Position numbers and translations under genes: made by a program. Positions 32,211 through 39,991 of a DNA stretch of 64,000 nt are shown here, in pieces; the first letter of the stretch is position 1, and each line of letters begins with the position of its first letter. Below the pieces are notes generated by a model. That model made no database searches. It was given only the letters and a program-made list of their open reading frames with translations, and was not told the origin of the DNA. Source of the DNA: Flavobacteriaceae bacterium UBA1903 (GTDB lineage: Bacteria > Bacteroidota > Bacteroidia > Flavobacteriales > Flavobacteriaceae); contig DDGL01000016.1 in NCBI GenBank assembly GCA_002337605.1, forward strand, positions 32,841 through 96,840, given 5' to 3'.

Positions 32211-32218
32211 TACTTTTG
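32211..32218 (+). promoter_or_regulatory. -33/-7 promoter of the TPP-riboswitch transcript
   Basis: TACTTTTG with TTG at 32186-32188, spacing 22 as in the ssb promoter. Predicted +1 near 32223 coincides with the first base of riboswitch stem P1. Confidence 0.65.
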
Positions 32219-32221
32219 CGC

Positions 32222-32370
32222 CACATCTCAAAGGGGTGCTTTTTTGAATGACGAATGTAGAATGACGAGCAACGAATTTTTGATTCGTACTTCGTAATTG
32301 TACCTCGTGTCTCGAAAGGGCTGAGATTATACCCATAGAACCTAGAACAGGTAATGCTGTTTAGGAATGT
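32222..32370 (+). promoter_or_regulatory. TPP (THI-box) riboswitch with an enlarged P3 arm
   Basis: The conserved core is present: GGGGTGC (32233-32239), GGCTGAGA ending near 32326, ACCC (32331-32334), GAACCT (32339-32344), ACAGGTAATGCTG (about 32347-32359) and AGGAA (32363-32367). P1 is a short ACAT/ATGT pairing. Between P3 strands an insertion of about 70 bases replaces the usual short loop and contains an ACGAAT/ATTCGT hairpin. It senses thiamine pyrophosphate and should repress the TonB receptor downstream. Confidence 0.92.
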
Positions 32371-32380
32371 AACTGTCGCA

Positions 32381-32438
32381 TCGAGCGCAGTCGAGATGTA
32401 TAAGTCGAGAAAATCTTAAAAGTCTCGACTGCGCTCGA
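32381..32438. repeat. Inverted pair of dispersed elements between riboswitch and receptor gene
   Basis: TCGAGCGCAGTCGAGA at 32381-32396 and its exact 16-base complement at 32423-32438, loop 26. A second AGTCGAGA at 32403-32410 can pair instead with TCTCGACT at 32423-32430, so two exclusive hairpins are possible. There is no clear T-tract after the right arm. Confidence 0.75.
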
Positions 32439-32507
32439 CTAGACAAAAAATAAATAACAAACAACAGAATAACGCCCCTTTTATTCGTAAACTAAATTTT
32501 TTTACGA

Positions 32508-34685
32508 ATGAAAACGTTACAAATTACTGCAATTGCCCTGCTGGCTTCACTTACAGCTTTAGCACAGGAAAAACAACAAGACACTACCAGTGTTGAAACT
32601 TTAGAAGAAGTTTTGATCCAATCGGTGAGAGTAAAAGCAGACTCGCCTATTACACACTCCAACCTTTCGGCCGAAGATATCGAAAAACGAAACCTGGGCC
32701 AGGACATTCCAATTTTACTAAATTATTTGCCCTCCGTTGTCACCACAAGTGATGCGGGAGCTGGTGTAGGATACACCTATATTCGGGTTCGGGGTAGTGA
32801 TGCCTCCAGAATAAATGTTACCCTTAACGGCATCCCTTTTAACGATGCCGAAAGTCAAGGGACTTTCTTTGTGAACCTACCCGATTTTTCTTCTTCGGTA
32901 CAAAGTTTACAATTACAACGTGGTGTAGGAACTAGTACAAACGGCTCTGGAGCTTTTGGTGCCAGTCTAAATTTATTGACAGATGCAGTTTCTGAAGAGG
33001 CTTATGGTGAAATAGCCAATAGTTTTGGATCGTATAACACCAGAAAACACAGTGTAAAATTCAGCACTGGGTTGTTGAACGAGCATTTTGAAATTTCTGG
33101 ACGTCTCTCCAATATTGCGAGCGATGGGTATGTAGACCGGGCTACCAGCGATTTAAAATCGTATTTCCTTCAGGCTGCTTTTAAAGATAATAACACACTT
33201 ATTAAAGCAATCACTTTTGGGGGGCGCGAAGAAACCTATCAAGCCTACTACGGGATAGACGCCGAAACCCTGGCCACGGACCGAACATTCAATCCTGCAG
33301 GTTTGTATACAGATGAAGATGGGAACATTCAGTTTTATGATAATGAGGTAGATAACTATGCGCAAGACCACTACCAGTTACTCTGGAACCAACGATATAA
33401 CAATAACTGGAGTAGTAATGTAGCCTTAAATTATACCTACGGAAGAGGCTATTTTGAACAATATAAAGAAGATGAGGACTTTGAAACCTATGGGTTTGAA
33501 CCTATAGTGATTGGCGAAACCACCATAAATACAACCGACTTGGTTAGACGTCGTTGGCTGGATAACGACTTTTATGCAGTAAATGCCAATGTAAATTACA
33601 AGGATACTAGTTGGGATATTTCTTCCGGATTGTTTTATAGTTTGTACGATGGAGACCATTATGGAGAAGTGATCTGGGCGCAATTTGCGGGAGGCTCGGA
33701 AATCCGTGACCGCTATTATTTTGGAACAGGTGATAAAAGCGAGTTTACCATATTTGGAAAAGCAACCTATCGTATTAACGACCAATGGAGCGTGTTTGGT
33801 GATTTGCAGGGACGTTTTGTAGATTATAAAGCAGACGGCACAACATCGGACCTGATTGTGTTAAACGATGAGCAAACCTATGAGTTTTTTAACCCGAAGG
33901 CTGGTGCATCTTTTCAGTTAAATAAAAGCAACCAGTTTTATGCCTCTTACGGTAGAGCCAACAGAGAACCGCGCCGTAGCGATTTTGAACAAGATATTTT
34001 TACTGCTGAAACCTTAGACGATTTTGAATTAGGCTGGCGTTTTGGATCCCCTAATGTTTCGGTAAACAGTAATTTATTTTATATGAACTATCAAAACCAG
34101 TTGGTGTTGACAGGTGCTCTTGATGATGTAGGGCAACCGCTGCGTGAGACAAGTGGAAATAGTTATAGATTAGGACTGGAAGTAGATGCAGAAATTACAA
34201 TTCTGGATAACTTAAAAGCGTTACCGAACATTGCGTTGAGCACCAATAAAAATCAGGACTTCTTCTTTTCTCGTGACGGACAATTGACCAATTTAGGAAA
34301 CACCAACATTTCCTATTCGCCAGAAATTGTAGCGGGGAATGCAATTTTGTACAGCCCTGTTTCAAATTTAGAAATAGGGTTTCTATCCAAGTTTGTGGGT
34401 GAGCAGTTTATGGGGAATATAGATAGTGAAGTTTCAAAATTGGACAGTTATTTTGTTAATGACCTTAATGTGAATTATACGCTTACAAATATTCCGTTTG
34501 TACGGGAAGTCTTATTGCAAGGATTGGTAAACAATATCTTTAACGTAAAATATGTAAGCAACGGATACTTTTTTACGTTTGACGATGATTTCAGCAACCC
34601 ACCAGCAGTAACAACGGTTGAGGGTGCAGGGTTTTTCCCGCAGGCAACGATCAATTTTTTAGTTGGGGCTACTGTGAAATTTTAA
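32508..34685 (+). CDS. TonB-dependent receptor, probably for thiamine
   Basis: A 725-residue outer-membrane receptor. It has a signal peptide (cleavage near ALAQ), a short TonB-box region around VETLEEVLIQ (about 28-37), the plug domain with RVRGSDASRINVTLNGIPFNDAE-like core (about 93-115), then a 22-strand barrel ending in an aromatic residue (VGATVKF). The TPP riboswitch 138 bases upstream makes thiamine or a precursor the likely substrate (the OMR1-type receptor of Bacteroidetes). The PnuC/PnuT operon at 24353-27286 could supply the inner-membrane step. Confidence 0.92.
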   Translation: MKTLQITAIALLASLTALAQEKQQDTTSVETLEEVLIQSVRVKADSPITHSNLSAEDIEKRNLGQDIPILLNYLPSVVTTSDAGAGVGYTYIRVRGSDASRINVTLNGIPFNDAESQGTFFVNLPDFSSSVQSLQLQRGVGTSTNGSGAFGASLNLLTDAVSEEAYGEIANSFGSYNTRKHSVKFSTGLLNEHFEISGRLSNIASDGYVDRATSDLKSYFLQAAFKDNNTLIKAITFGGREETYQAYYGIDAETLATDRTFNPAGLYTDEDGNIQFYDNEVDNYAQDHYQLLWNQRYNNNWSSNVALNYTYGRGYFEQYKEDEDFETYGFEPIVIGETTINTTDLVRRRWLDNDFYAVNANVNYKDTSWDISSGLFYSLYDGDHYGEVIWAQFAGGSEIRDRYYFGTGDKSEFTIFGKATYRINDQWSVFGDLQGRFVDYKADGTTSDLIVLNDEQTYEFFNPKAGASFQLNKSNQFYASYGRANREPRRSDFEQDIFTAETLDDFELGWRFGSPNVSVNSNLFYMNYQNQLVLTGALDDVGQPLRETSGNSYRLGLEVDAEITILDNLKALPNIALSTNKNQDFFFSRDGQLTNLGNTNISYSPEIVAGNAILYSPVSNLEIGFLSKFVGEQFMGNIDSEVSKLDSYFVNDLNVNYTLTNIPFVREVLLQGLVNNIFNVKYVSNGYFFTFDDDFSNPPAVTTVEGAGFFPQATINFLVGATVKF

Positions 34686-34725
34686 ATCATAAAACAATCT
34701 AAGATTACTGAGCTAAGTCGAGATA

Positions 34726-35175
34726 TTAATTAGTCACCGTAACTACATTTCCATTGCGAACCGCGCGGTAGCGTAGCATTGGGAAAAGGCTTTGATCTCC
34801 TGTGTGCTGGCCAGTTACAATGTTGTATTCATTTTCGTCTGTAGGACACGGGCAGGTAGCAATAATGCCATCTACCTCCATCCGTGAACAGGAGTTTGGA
34901 GTGTGGTTAGGGTCGCTTAATTCAAAAGCTGAATATTCAGAATTGTTAATATTATAAACCACAACACCTCTAATGCCTTGCGGAGGGTTCAATAAAACGC
35001 TGCCTCCGGGAAATTTTAACGCGTCATATTCAGGCAAACTCAGGTTAAGGTTTATGTTCACTAACGGGTCTATAAGGTTGGGGTTGTTTCCGGTTAGGTC
35101 GTCATCGCTTTTACAGGAAAAGGAGAGAATACTTATAAGCAGTATACCAAAAATTATTTTTGCTGAATTGCACAT
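34726..35175 (-). CDS. Lipoprotein with a degenerate Rieske-like domain
   Basis: The ATG at 35175 gives a good lipoprotein signal (ILSFSC, Cys21) followed by KSDDD; longer frames up to 35235 run into the promoter. The 149-residue protein resembles Bacteroidetes Rieske-fold lipoproteins: AFELSDPNHTPNSCSRMEVD, then ATCPCPTDENEYNIVTG, then the final RYRAVRNGNVVTVTN. A functional [2Fe-2S] site needs C-x-H and C-x2-H; here the positions read S-C-S and C-P-C, so the cluster is probably lost. It is divergent from greA. Function unknown. Confidence 0.65.
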   Translation of the reverse strand: MCNSAKIIFGILLISILSFSCKSDDDLTGNNPNLIDPLVNINLNLSLPEYDALKFPGGSVLLNPPQGIRGVVVYNINNSEYSAFELSDPNHTPNSCSRMEVDGIIATCPCPTDENEYNIVTGQHTGDQSLFPMLRYRAVRNGNVVTVTN

Positions 35176-35232
35176 GGAAGTATAAATTTTATAGGTTTGT
35201 ATCATTGTGATTGCGCAGGTTTTTTCCGTCTT

Positions 35233-35240
35233 CAAAATTA
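35233..35240 (-). promoter_or_regulatory. -7 element of the Rieske-like lipoprotein
   Basis: TAATTTTG on the minus strand; predicted +1 near 35228, 53 nt before the chosen ATG. Confidence 0.45.
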
Positions 35241-35270
35241 CGATAAAATAGCCAACAAGTTATTTTTTAG

Positions 35271-35278
35271 TATATTTG
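35271..35278 (+). promoter_or_regulatory. -7 element of greA
   Basis: TATATTTG; predicted +1 near 35283, giving a leader of about 108 nt that begins with a terminator-like hairpin. Confidence 0.6.
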
Positions 35279-35285
35279 TATAACG

Positions 35286-35312
35286 AAATCCCGTCAACGC
35301 ATGGGATTTTTT
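35286..35312 (+). terminator. Terminator-like hairpin in the greA leader
   Basis: AAATCCC (35286-35292) pairs with GGGATTT (35303-35309), and the T-run extends to 35312. It sits entirely inside the predicted greA leader, and no plus-strand gene ends upstream within 590 bases, so it is best read as an attenuator. Confidence 0.6.
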
Positions 35313-35390
35313 GTGTTTACTACTGACGGGGATAGTTTGTGCCCTTTCAGAAGCAATAAAATTAAGTTATAAGAATACAACGAAGGAATT

Positions 35391-35867
35391 ATGAGCAAAG
35401 TATCTTACTATACTGCCGAAGGATTAAAAAAACTACGCGAAGAGTTAAATCAATTAAAAGATGTGGAGCGCCCAAAAGCGTCTCAGGCTATTGCGGAAGC
35501 CCGTGATAAGGGTGATTTGAGTGAAAATGCTGAATATGACGCTGCAAAAGAAGCACAAGGTATGCTGGAAATGCGTATTTCTAAACTGGAGGAAACCCTT
35601 GCTGGTGCACGTTTAATTGATGAAAGTCAATTGGATACCTCTAAAGTATTAGTGCATTCTACGGTAAAGATCAAAAACCAGACAAATGGTGCTATGATGA
35701 CCTATAAACTAGTAGCCCAAAGTGAAGCCGATTTAAAAACAGGGAAAATTTCAGTAGATTCTCCTATTGGGAAGGGGTTGCTTGGTAAAAAAGTAGGTGA
35801 CACAGCCGAAATACAAGTGCCTAATGGTACTATGAAATTTGATATTATTGAAATAACCCGCGAATAA
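35391..35867 (+). CDS. greA: Transcription elongation factor GreA
   Basis: A 158-residue factor that stimulates RNA polymerase to cleave backtracked RNA. The N-terminal coiled coil (about 8-75) has the acidic tip EARDKGDLSENAEYDAAKE (42-60, with D/E residues at the turn), and the C-terminal FKBP-like domain ends in SPIGKGLLGKKVGD. Length is standard. It is followed after 2 bases by the HIT gene. The leader carries a hairpin with a T-tract directly after the promoter, suggesting premature termination control. Confidence 0.97.
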   Translation: MSKVSYYTAEGLKKLREELNQLKDVERPKASQAIAEARDKGDLSENAEYDAAKEAQGMLEMRISKLEETLAGARLIDESQLDTSKVLVHSTVKIKNQTNGAMMTYKLVAQSEADLKTGKISVDSPIGKGLLGKKVGDTAEIQVPNGTMKFDIIEITRE

Positions 35868-35869
35868 CC

Positions 35870-36259
35870 ATGGCGTCTATATTCACCAAAATAATAGAAG
35901 GCGAAATCCCCTGTCATAAAGTAGCTGAAGACCATAAATTCATTGCATTCTTGGATATTAATCCAAATGCAAGGGGGCACACCTTATGTGTTCCAAAAGA
36001 AGAGGTGAACAAGGTTTTCGACTTAGGTGAGCAGGATTATCTTCAGTTAATGCAGTTTTCCAGGCAGGTAGCAAAAGCGCTCGAAAAAACGGTGAAATGT
36101 AAGCGTGTAGGGCTTTCTGTAATTGGTCTGGAAGTTCCTCATGTGCATGTGCACCTTATTCCAATTAATGAAATGAAAGATATGACGTTTCAACATAAAG
36201 TTGAAATGAGCCAGGAAGAATTAGCTTCCCTTGCTTCAGAAATAGGAGAAAACTTTTAG
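35870..36259 (+). CDS. HIT family nucleotide hydrolase
   Basis: A 129-residue histidine-triad protein of the HinT type, which cleaves AMP-lysine-like phosphoramidates and related nucleotides. The triad H91-V-H93-V-H95 is in VPHVHVHLIPI, and FTKIIEGEIPCHKVAED at the N-terminus is characteristic. It begins 2 bases after greA, a pairing common in Flavobacteria, and its stop overlaps the stop of the convergent gene by 4 bases. Confidence 0.95.
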   Translation: MASIFTKIIEGEIPCHKVAEDHKFIAFLDINPNARGHTLCVPKEEVNKVFDLGEQDYLQLMQFSRQVAKALEKTVKCKRVGLSVIGLEVPHVHVHLIPINEMKDMTFQHKVEMSQEELASLASEIGENF

Positions 36260-36594
36260 CGAATAACATAGTAAACTACTGCCGCTACTAAAATTATAGC
36301 TAGTAAGATTAGAATATAGAATAGCGGTTTCAACTTCATTCCTGTAGTACTTGGTGTTGCTAATTTTCTGTTATATTCATACACCCTTTCTATATCATCT
36401 GTCCAGTTTACAGGAAATATGCTGTTGCCACAGGTGTGACAATATAGCTTTGAATTTATTTCTCTCGCTCCCTTTTCATAAAATTTAGTAGTTGTTTTTT
36501 CCTGCGTAAATGCAAGTTCAAGACCGTCTGTTGCGAAGCAGGTTGGGCAGTTGTTGTTTAAACGAGCGGTATGTAGGGTATGGGTTGTTTTCAT
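36256..36594 (-). CDS. Small zinc-ribbon membrane protein of unknown function
   Basis: A 112-residue protein with two CxxC pairs (NNCPTCFA near residues 15-20 and LYCHTCGN near 50-57) that can form one zinc ribbon, and a C-terminal membrane helix (about 90-111). The N-terminus is cytoplasmic by the positive-inside rule (KLKP before the helix). It lies 2 bases after the kinase gene and is probably co-transcribed. I do not recognise a named family. Confidence 0.7.
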   Translation of the reverse strand: MKTTHTLHTARLNNNCPTCFATDGLELAFTQEKTTTKFYEKGAREINSKLYCHTCGNSIFPVNWTDDIERVYEYNRKLATPSTTGMKLKPLFYILILLAIILVAAVVYYVIR

Positions 36595-36596
36595 GG

Positions 36597-37760
36597 TTAG
36601 TTAGTTTGACGGAGCATGATACTCATAGTGGTTCCAGTCTTCGGGCTGCTTTTTAGAACGCGAATTTTGCCGTCATGGTATTCTTCAATGATTCTTTTTA
36701 CTAATGACAATCCAAGGCCCCAGCCTCTTTTTTTGGTTGTAAAACCAGGAGAAAAAACTCGTTTAAAATCCCGTTTTGGAATTCCTTTTCCAGTATCACT
36801 TACCTCAATAAAAGCTTTATTGTTTTTAGAAGAAATGGAAAGGGTTATTTTTCCTTTCCCTTTCATAGCGTCAATGGCATTTTTCACTAAGTTCTCTATG
36901 GTCCAGCTGTATAATTGCGGGTTCAGTTTTACCTGAATGGGTGCTTCTGGGGTAAGTAATTCGAAATCGATAAGCTTAGAGCTTCTGGCTTTTAAATACT
37001 CGTAGGTAGCTGCAGTTTCAGCTACTAAATCGGTTTTTTTCAGTGCAGGGACAGAGCCTATTTTAGAGAAGCGCTCGGTAATGGTTTGTAGCCTGTCTAT
37101 ATCCTTCTCTATTTCAACAATATAATCCGGGTTAACATTCTCAGTTTTTAAAATTTCAGTCCAACCCACCAATGAGGAAAGCGGGGTTCCTATCTGGTGC
37201 GCTGTTTCTTTTGCCATTCCTGCCCATAGTTTGTTTTGATCAGAGTTTTTAGCGGTTTGATAAAAGAAATACGCTGCAGTAAAAATAAGGATTAAGATAA
37301 TGATGAGTAAGGCAGGGTAAAATTTCAGTTTATTGATGATAGGGGAGTTTCCATAATAGATGGTACTTAATGCTTTGTTTTTATAGGTTACCTGCAAGGG
37401 CTTGTATTCTTGTGCAAATTGTTTTGAAAGTTCGATACGTTTTTGCCTTATGTTTATAGAATCTTTTTTTGTGAAATCGATATTCCTGGAGTCGTAAATA
37501 TCTTCCTCCAAAATATGAATGACCATAGGTGTTGTGGAGTTGCTCTCTAGGACCTTGAGTACAACAGGACTCATAATCATATCCTTGCTTAACTGAAACT
37601 CCTGCAGGTCTTGCTGGGCAGCAGCCCAGATTTTCATTTTGGCTCGTTCGTTTTCCTTTAGCCTGTCAAAGAAGGAATACGTGTGATAGCCAACCAGAGT
37701 TACAATACCAAGAGCAGCCAGAATAATCATCCATCTTGCAAAGGTTTTTCTTTTATGCAT
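36597..37760 (-). CDS. Membrane sensor histidine kinase
   Basis: A 387-residue kinase with membrane helices at about 10-25 and 148-167 and a periplasmic domain between them. The phospho-acceptor is H188 in KETAHQIGTPLSSLVGW, and the ATPase domain has NLVKNAIDAM, DTGKGIP and RGWGLGLSLVKRI. The HQIGTPLS version of the H-box is the usual Bacteroidetes form. No response regulator is adjacent; the small zinc-ribbon gene follows directly. The ligand and partner are unknown. Confidence 0.9.
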   Translation of the reverse strand: MHKRKTFARWMIILAALGIVTLVGYHTYSFFDRLKENERAKMKIWAAAQQDLQEFQLSKDMIMSPVVLKVLESNSTTPMVIHILEEDIYDSRNIDFTKKDSINIRQKRIELSKQFAQEYKPLQVTYKNKALSTIYYGNSPIINKLKFYPALLIIILILIFTAAYFFYQTAKNSDQNKLWAGMAKETAHQIGTPLSSLVGWTEILKTENVNPDYIVEIEKDIDRLQTITERFSKIGSVPALKKTDLVAETAATYEYLKARSSKLIDFELLTPEAPIQVKLNPQLYSWTIENLVKNAIDAMKGKGKITLSISSKNNKAFIEVSDTGKGIPKRDFKRVFSPGFTTKKRGWGLGLSLVKRIIEEYHDGKIRVLKSSPKTGTTMSIMLRQTN

Positions 37761-37856
37761 ATGTTGCCGTTTTTCTATTTAAGTAGAGCTTTAAATATAA
37801 AGTAAATATGTTGATATTATTGTGTAACTAGTTTTTCTAATGCTTCTTACTTTGGG

Positions 37857-37864
37857 TACATTTG
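37857..37864 (+). promoter_or_regulatory. -7 element of the flavin reductase gene, 4 nt before the ATG
   Basis: TACATTTG, then TGCC, then ATG at 37869: the leaderless arrangement also seen at bioF, bioD and bioA. Confidence 0.6.
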
Positions 37865-37868
37865 TGCC

Positions 37869-38747
37869 ATGATAAGTATAGACCCAAAAGAAATCCCGGT
37901 TGGTACATTGCACGGTTATTTGCTGGGTGCAGTATCGCCAAGACCTATATGTTTTGCAAGCACCGTGGACAGCGAAGGTAAAGTGAACCTATCGCCTTAT
38001 AGTTTTTTTAATGTGTTTAGTGCTAATCCACCCATTATGATTTTTTCTCCAGCGAGGAGAGTTCGGGATAATACCACCAAACATACTTTGGAAAACATAC
38101 TGGAAACCAAAGAGGTGGTTATAAACATTGTAAGCCATGCTATGGTGCAGCAAATGAGCTTATCTTCTACTGAATATGCTAAAGGTGTAAACGAATTTAC
38201 AAAAGCAGGTTTTACAGAAATGCCTTCAAGTATTGTAAAACCTCCGCGTGTAAAAGAAGCGCCCGTGCAATTTGAATGTAAGGTGAATGAGGTAATTGGC
38301 CTAGGGAGTGAAGGTGGCGCTGGTAATCTGGTAATTTGTGAAGTGGTAAAAGTACACATGCACGAAGAAATCCTGGATGCTGATGGAAAAATCGATCCTT
38401 TTAAAATTGATACCGTTGCCCGTATGGGCGGAAACTGGTACTCGCGCGCTAAAGAAGGAATCTTTGAAGTGGAAAAACCACTGCGTACCTTAGGAATTGG
38501 AGTAGACAGCTTGCCACTTTCGGTAAAACTGAGTAAAACACTTACAGGAAATGATTTAGGAATGTTGGCTAATGTAGAAATGCTTCCGGATTCGTCAGAA
38601 ATTGATACCTTTGTAGCCCAGATTTCGGAGCCTTATCAGTATTTAATTACTTCGGGAACAGACGCCGAAATTCACGAAGAAGCCCAATCGCTTTTGCAGC
38701 AAGGGAACGTACATGAAGCATGGCTTTTACTACTCAGCAAAAAATAA
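37869..38747 (+). CDS. Flavin reductase-like FMN-binding protein
   Basis: A 292-residue protein. Residues 10-205 form the flavin reductase-like split-barrel (GAVSPRPICFASTVDSEGKVNLSPYSFFNVFSANPP region at 21-56 is the FMN/NAD(P)H signature). The last 70 residues form an extra helical segment. Such proteins reduce FMN or transfer hydride within unknown oxidoreductase systems. The gene is monocistronic with a leaderless-type promoter. A dispersed palindromic element lies between it and the DUF3127 gene. Confidence 0.88.
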   Translation: MISIDPKEIPVGTLHGYLLGAVSPRPICFASTVDSEGKVNLSPYSFFNVFSANPPIMIFSPARRVRDNTTKHTLENILETKEVVINIVSHAMVQQMSLSSTEYAKGVNEFTKAGFTEMPSSIVKPPRVKEAPVQFECKVNEVIGLGSEGGAGNLVICEVVKVHMHEEILDADGKIDPFKIDTVARMGGNWYSRAKEGIFEVEKPLRTLGIGVDSLPLSVKLSKTLTGNDLGMLANVEMLPDSSEIDTFVAQISEPYQYLITSGTDAEIHEEAQSLLQQGNVHEAWLLLLSKK

Positions 38748-38772
38748 ATAATACTAATAATACTGAAACTGT

Positions 38773-38795
38773 CACACGGAGCACAGTCGAAGTGT
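38773..38795. repeat. Dispersed palindromic element, copy E
   Basis: ACAC-GGAGCACAGTCGA-AGTGT: core plus 4-base inverted arms, located 15 bases before the DUF3127 ATG and so in its leader. Confidence 0.7.
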
Positions 38796-38809
38796 AATAC
38801 ATACTAAAA

Positions 38810-39184
38810 ATGGAAGTACAAGGAAAAATTAAAATGATCGATGAAACCAAGACCTATGGGAACAATGGTTTCAGAAAAAGAGAATTAGTTGTAACTACAG
38901 AGGAACAATACCCACAGCACATCATGATAGAGTTTGTGCAAGACAAGACAGACTTGCTGAATAGCTATCAGGTAGGACAAAACGTAAAGGTAAGTATCAA
39001 TCTTCGAGGAAGAGAATGGGTAAATCCGCAGGGAGAGACTAAATATTTTAACTCTATCCAGGGATGGAGAATAGAAAATATAGATCAATCTGTTTCAAGT
39101 GATATGCCACCAATGCCGCCAGCCGATACATTTGAGCCGGCAACCAATTTAAACGAGGACGATCACGACGATCTCCCTTTCTAA
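38810..39184 (+). CDS. DUF3127 family protein (SSB-like)
   Basis: A 124-residue protein with an OB-fold-like body (KIKMIDETKTYGNNGFRKRELVVTTEEQYPQHIMIEFV near residues 5-43) and an acidic tail that ends DHDDLPF. That tail is almost the same as the end of the SSB at 14680 (DNDDLPF), the tip that docks DNA-repair partners. It may bind single-stranded DNA or compete for SSB partners (inference). A terminator follows at 39207-39236. Confidence 0.85.
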   Translation: MEVQGKIKMIDETKTYGNNGFRKRELVVTTEEQYPQHIMIEFVQDKTDLLNSYQVGQNVKVSINLRGREWVNPQGETKYFNSIQGWRIENIDQSVSSDMPPMPPADTFEPATNLNEDDHDDLPF

Positions 39185-39206
39185 TCCATAGAAATCAGAA
39201 TTTTTT

Positions 39207-39236
39207 AAAATCCTGCCATGTGGTGGGATTTTTATT
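39207..39236 (+). terminator. Terminator of the DUF3127 gene
   Basis: AAAATCCTGCCA pairs with TGGTGGGATTTT (two mismatches), followed by a T-rich tract. Confidence 0.7.
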
Positions 39237-39284
39237 TTCATCTGGTATTCCTTATTTTCAATAGCTGAAATCACAAAAAACTAA

Positions 39285-39929
39285 ATGATTCATTTTCTGG
39301 AAAAAGACATGGGTTTCCCAGCAGTTTCTGAAGCCTCAGAAGAGGGGTTGCTTGCCGCTGGGGGCGACTTATCTCCAGAACGATTGCTGGTAGCATACCG
39401 TTCTGGGATCTTTCCGTGGTATGAGGCAGGGCAGCCTATTTTGTGGTGGAGTCCGGACCCAAGGATGGTGTTGTTTATAAAAGATTTTAAAGTTTCAAAA
39501 TCGCTGAAGAAAACCATTCGGAAAAAAACCTTTAGCGTTACTTTTAATCAGGATTTTGAGGCTGTTATCAATCATTGTGCAGCTGTTAAAAGAGACGGAC
39601 AGCAAGGCACGTGGATCACACAGGAAATGAAGGACGCATATCTTCAGCTTCACAAAAAAGGGGATGCAATTTCTTTTGAAGTGTGGGAAGACGGGCAATT
39701 AGTGGGAGGTGGCTATGGAGTAGCATTGCCCGAAAAGAAAATTTTCTGTGGCGAAAGTATGTTTAGTCTGGTAAGTGATGCTTCAAAAGTTGGATTCTTT
39801 CACTTGGTCCAAAAATATAAAGCTGAAGCATTTGCATTGATAGATTGCCAGGTGTATACCCGGCATTTAGAAAGCCTGGGCGCTCAGGAAATCCCGAGAA
39901 ACGAATTTTTAGAATACCTAAACTTTTAA
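39285..39929 (+). CDS. aat: Leucyl/phenylalanyl-tRNA-protein transferase
   Basis: A 214-residue enzyme that adds Leu or Phe to N-terminal Lys or Arg, marking proteins for ClpS/ClpAP degradation. Signatures: FPAVSEASEEGLLAAGGDLSPERLL region (11-35), YRSGIFPWYEAGQPILWWSPDPRMV (38-62) and YGVALPEKKIFCGESMFS (about 144-161). Length is standard for the short form. No clp gene is nearby. Confidence 0.96.
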   Translation: MIHFLEKDMGFPAVSEASEEGLLAAGGDLSPERLLVAYRSGIFPWYEAGQPILWWSPDPRMVLFIKDFKVSKSLKKTIRKKTFSVTFNQDFEAVINHCAAVKRDGQQGTWITQEMKDAYLQLHKKGDAISFEVWEDGQLVGGGYGVALPEKKIFCGESMFSLVSDASKVGFFHLVQKYKAEAFALIDCQVYTRHLESLGAQEIPRNEFLEYLNF

Positions 39930-39963
39930 TTAACAGCCACTTAGGGAAGATAAAATTTATGAG

Positions 39964-39971
39964 TATATTCG
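39964..39971 (+). promoter_or_regulatory. -7 element (TATATTCG) of the deiminase gene
   Basis: TATATTCG lies 20 bases before the ATG at 39992; predicted +1 near 39976. It excludes the in-frame ATG at 39959 and longer forms that would overlap aat. Confidence 0.45.
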
Positions 39972-39991
39972 CTTTAAAATTATTGAATTTC

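Noticed and set aside
39845..39991. Longer N-terminus of the deiminase overlapping aat
   Set aside because: It is not signal-like, overlaps a certain gene and precedes the -7 element at 39964; the ATG at 39992 gives a proper signal peptide.
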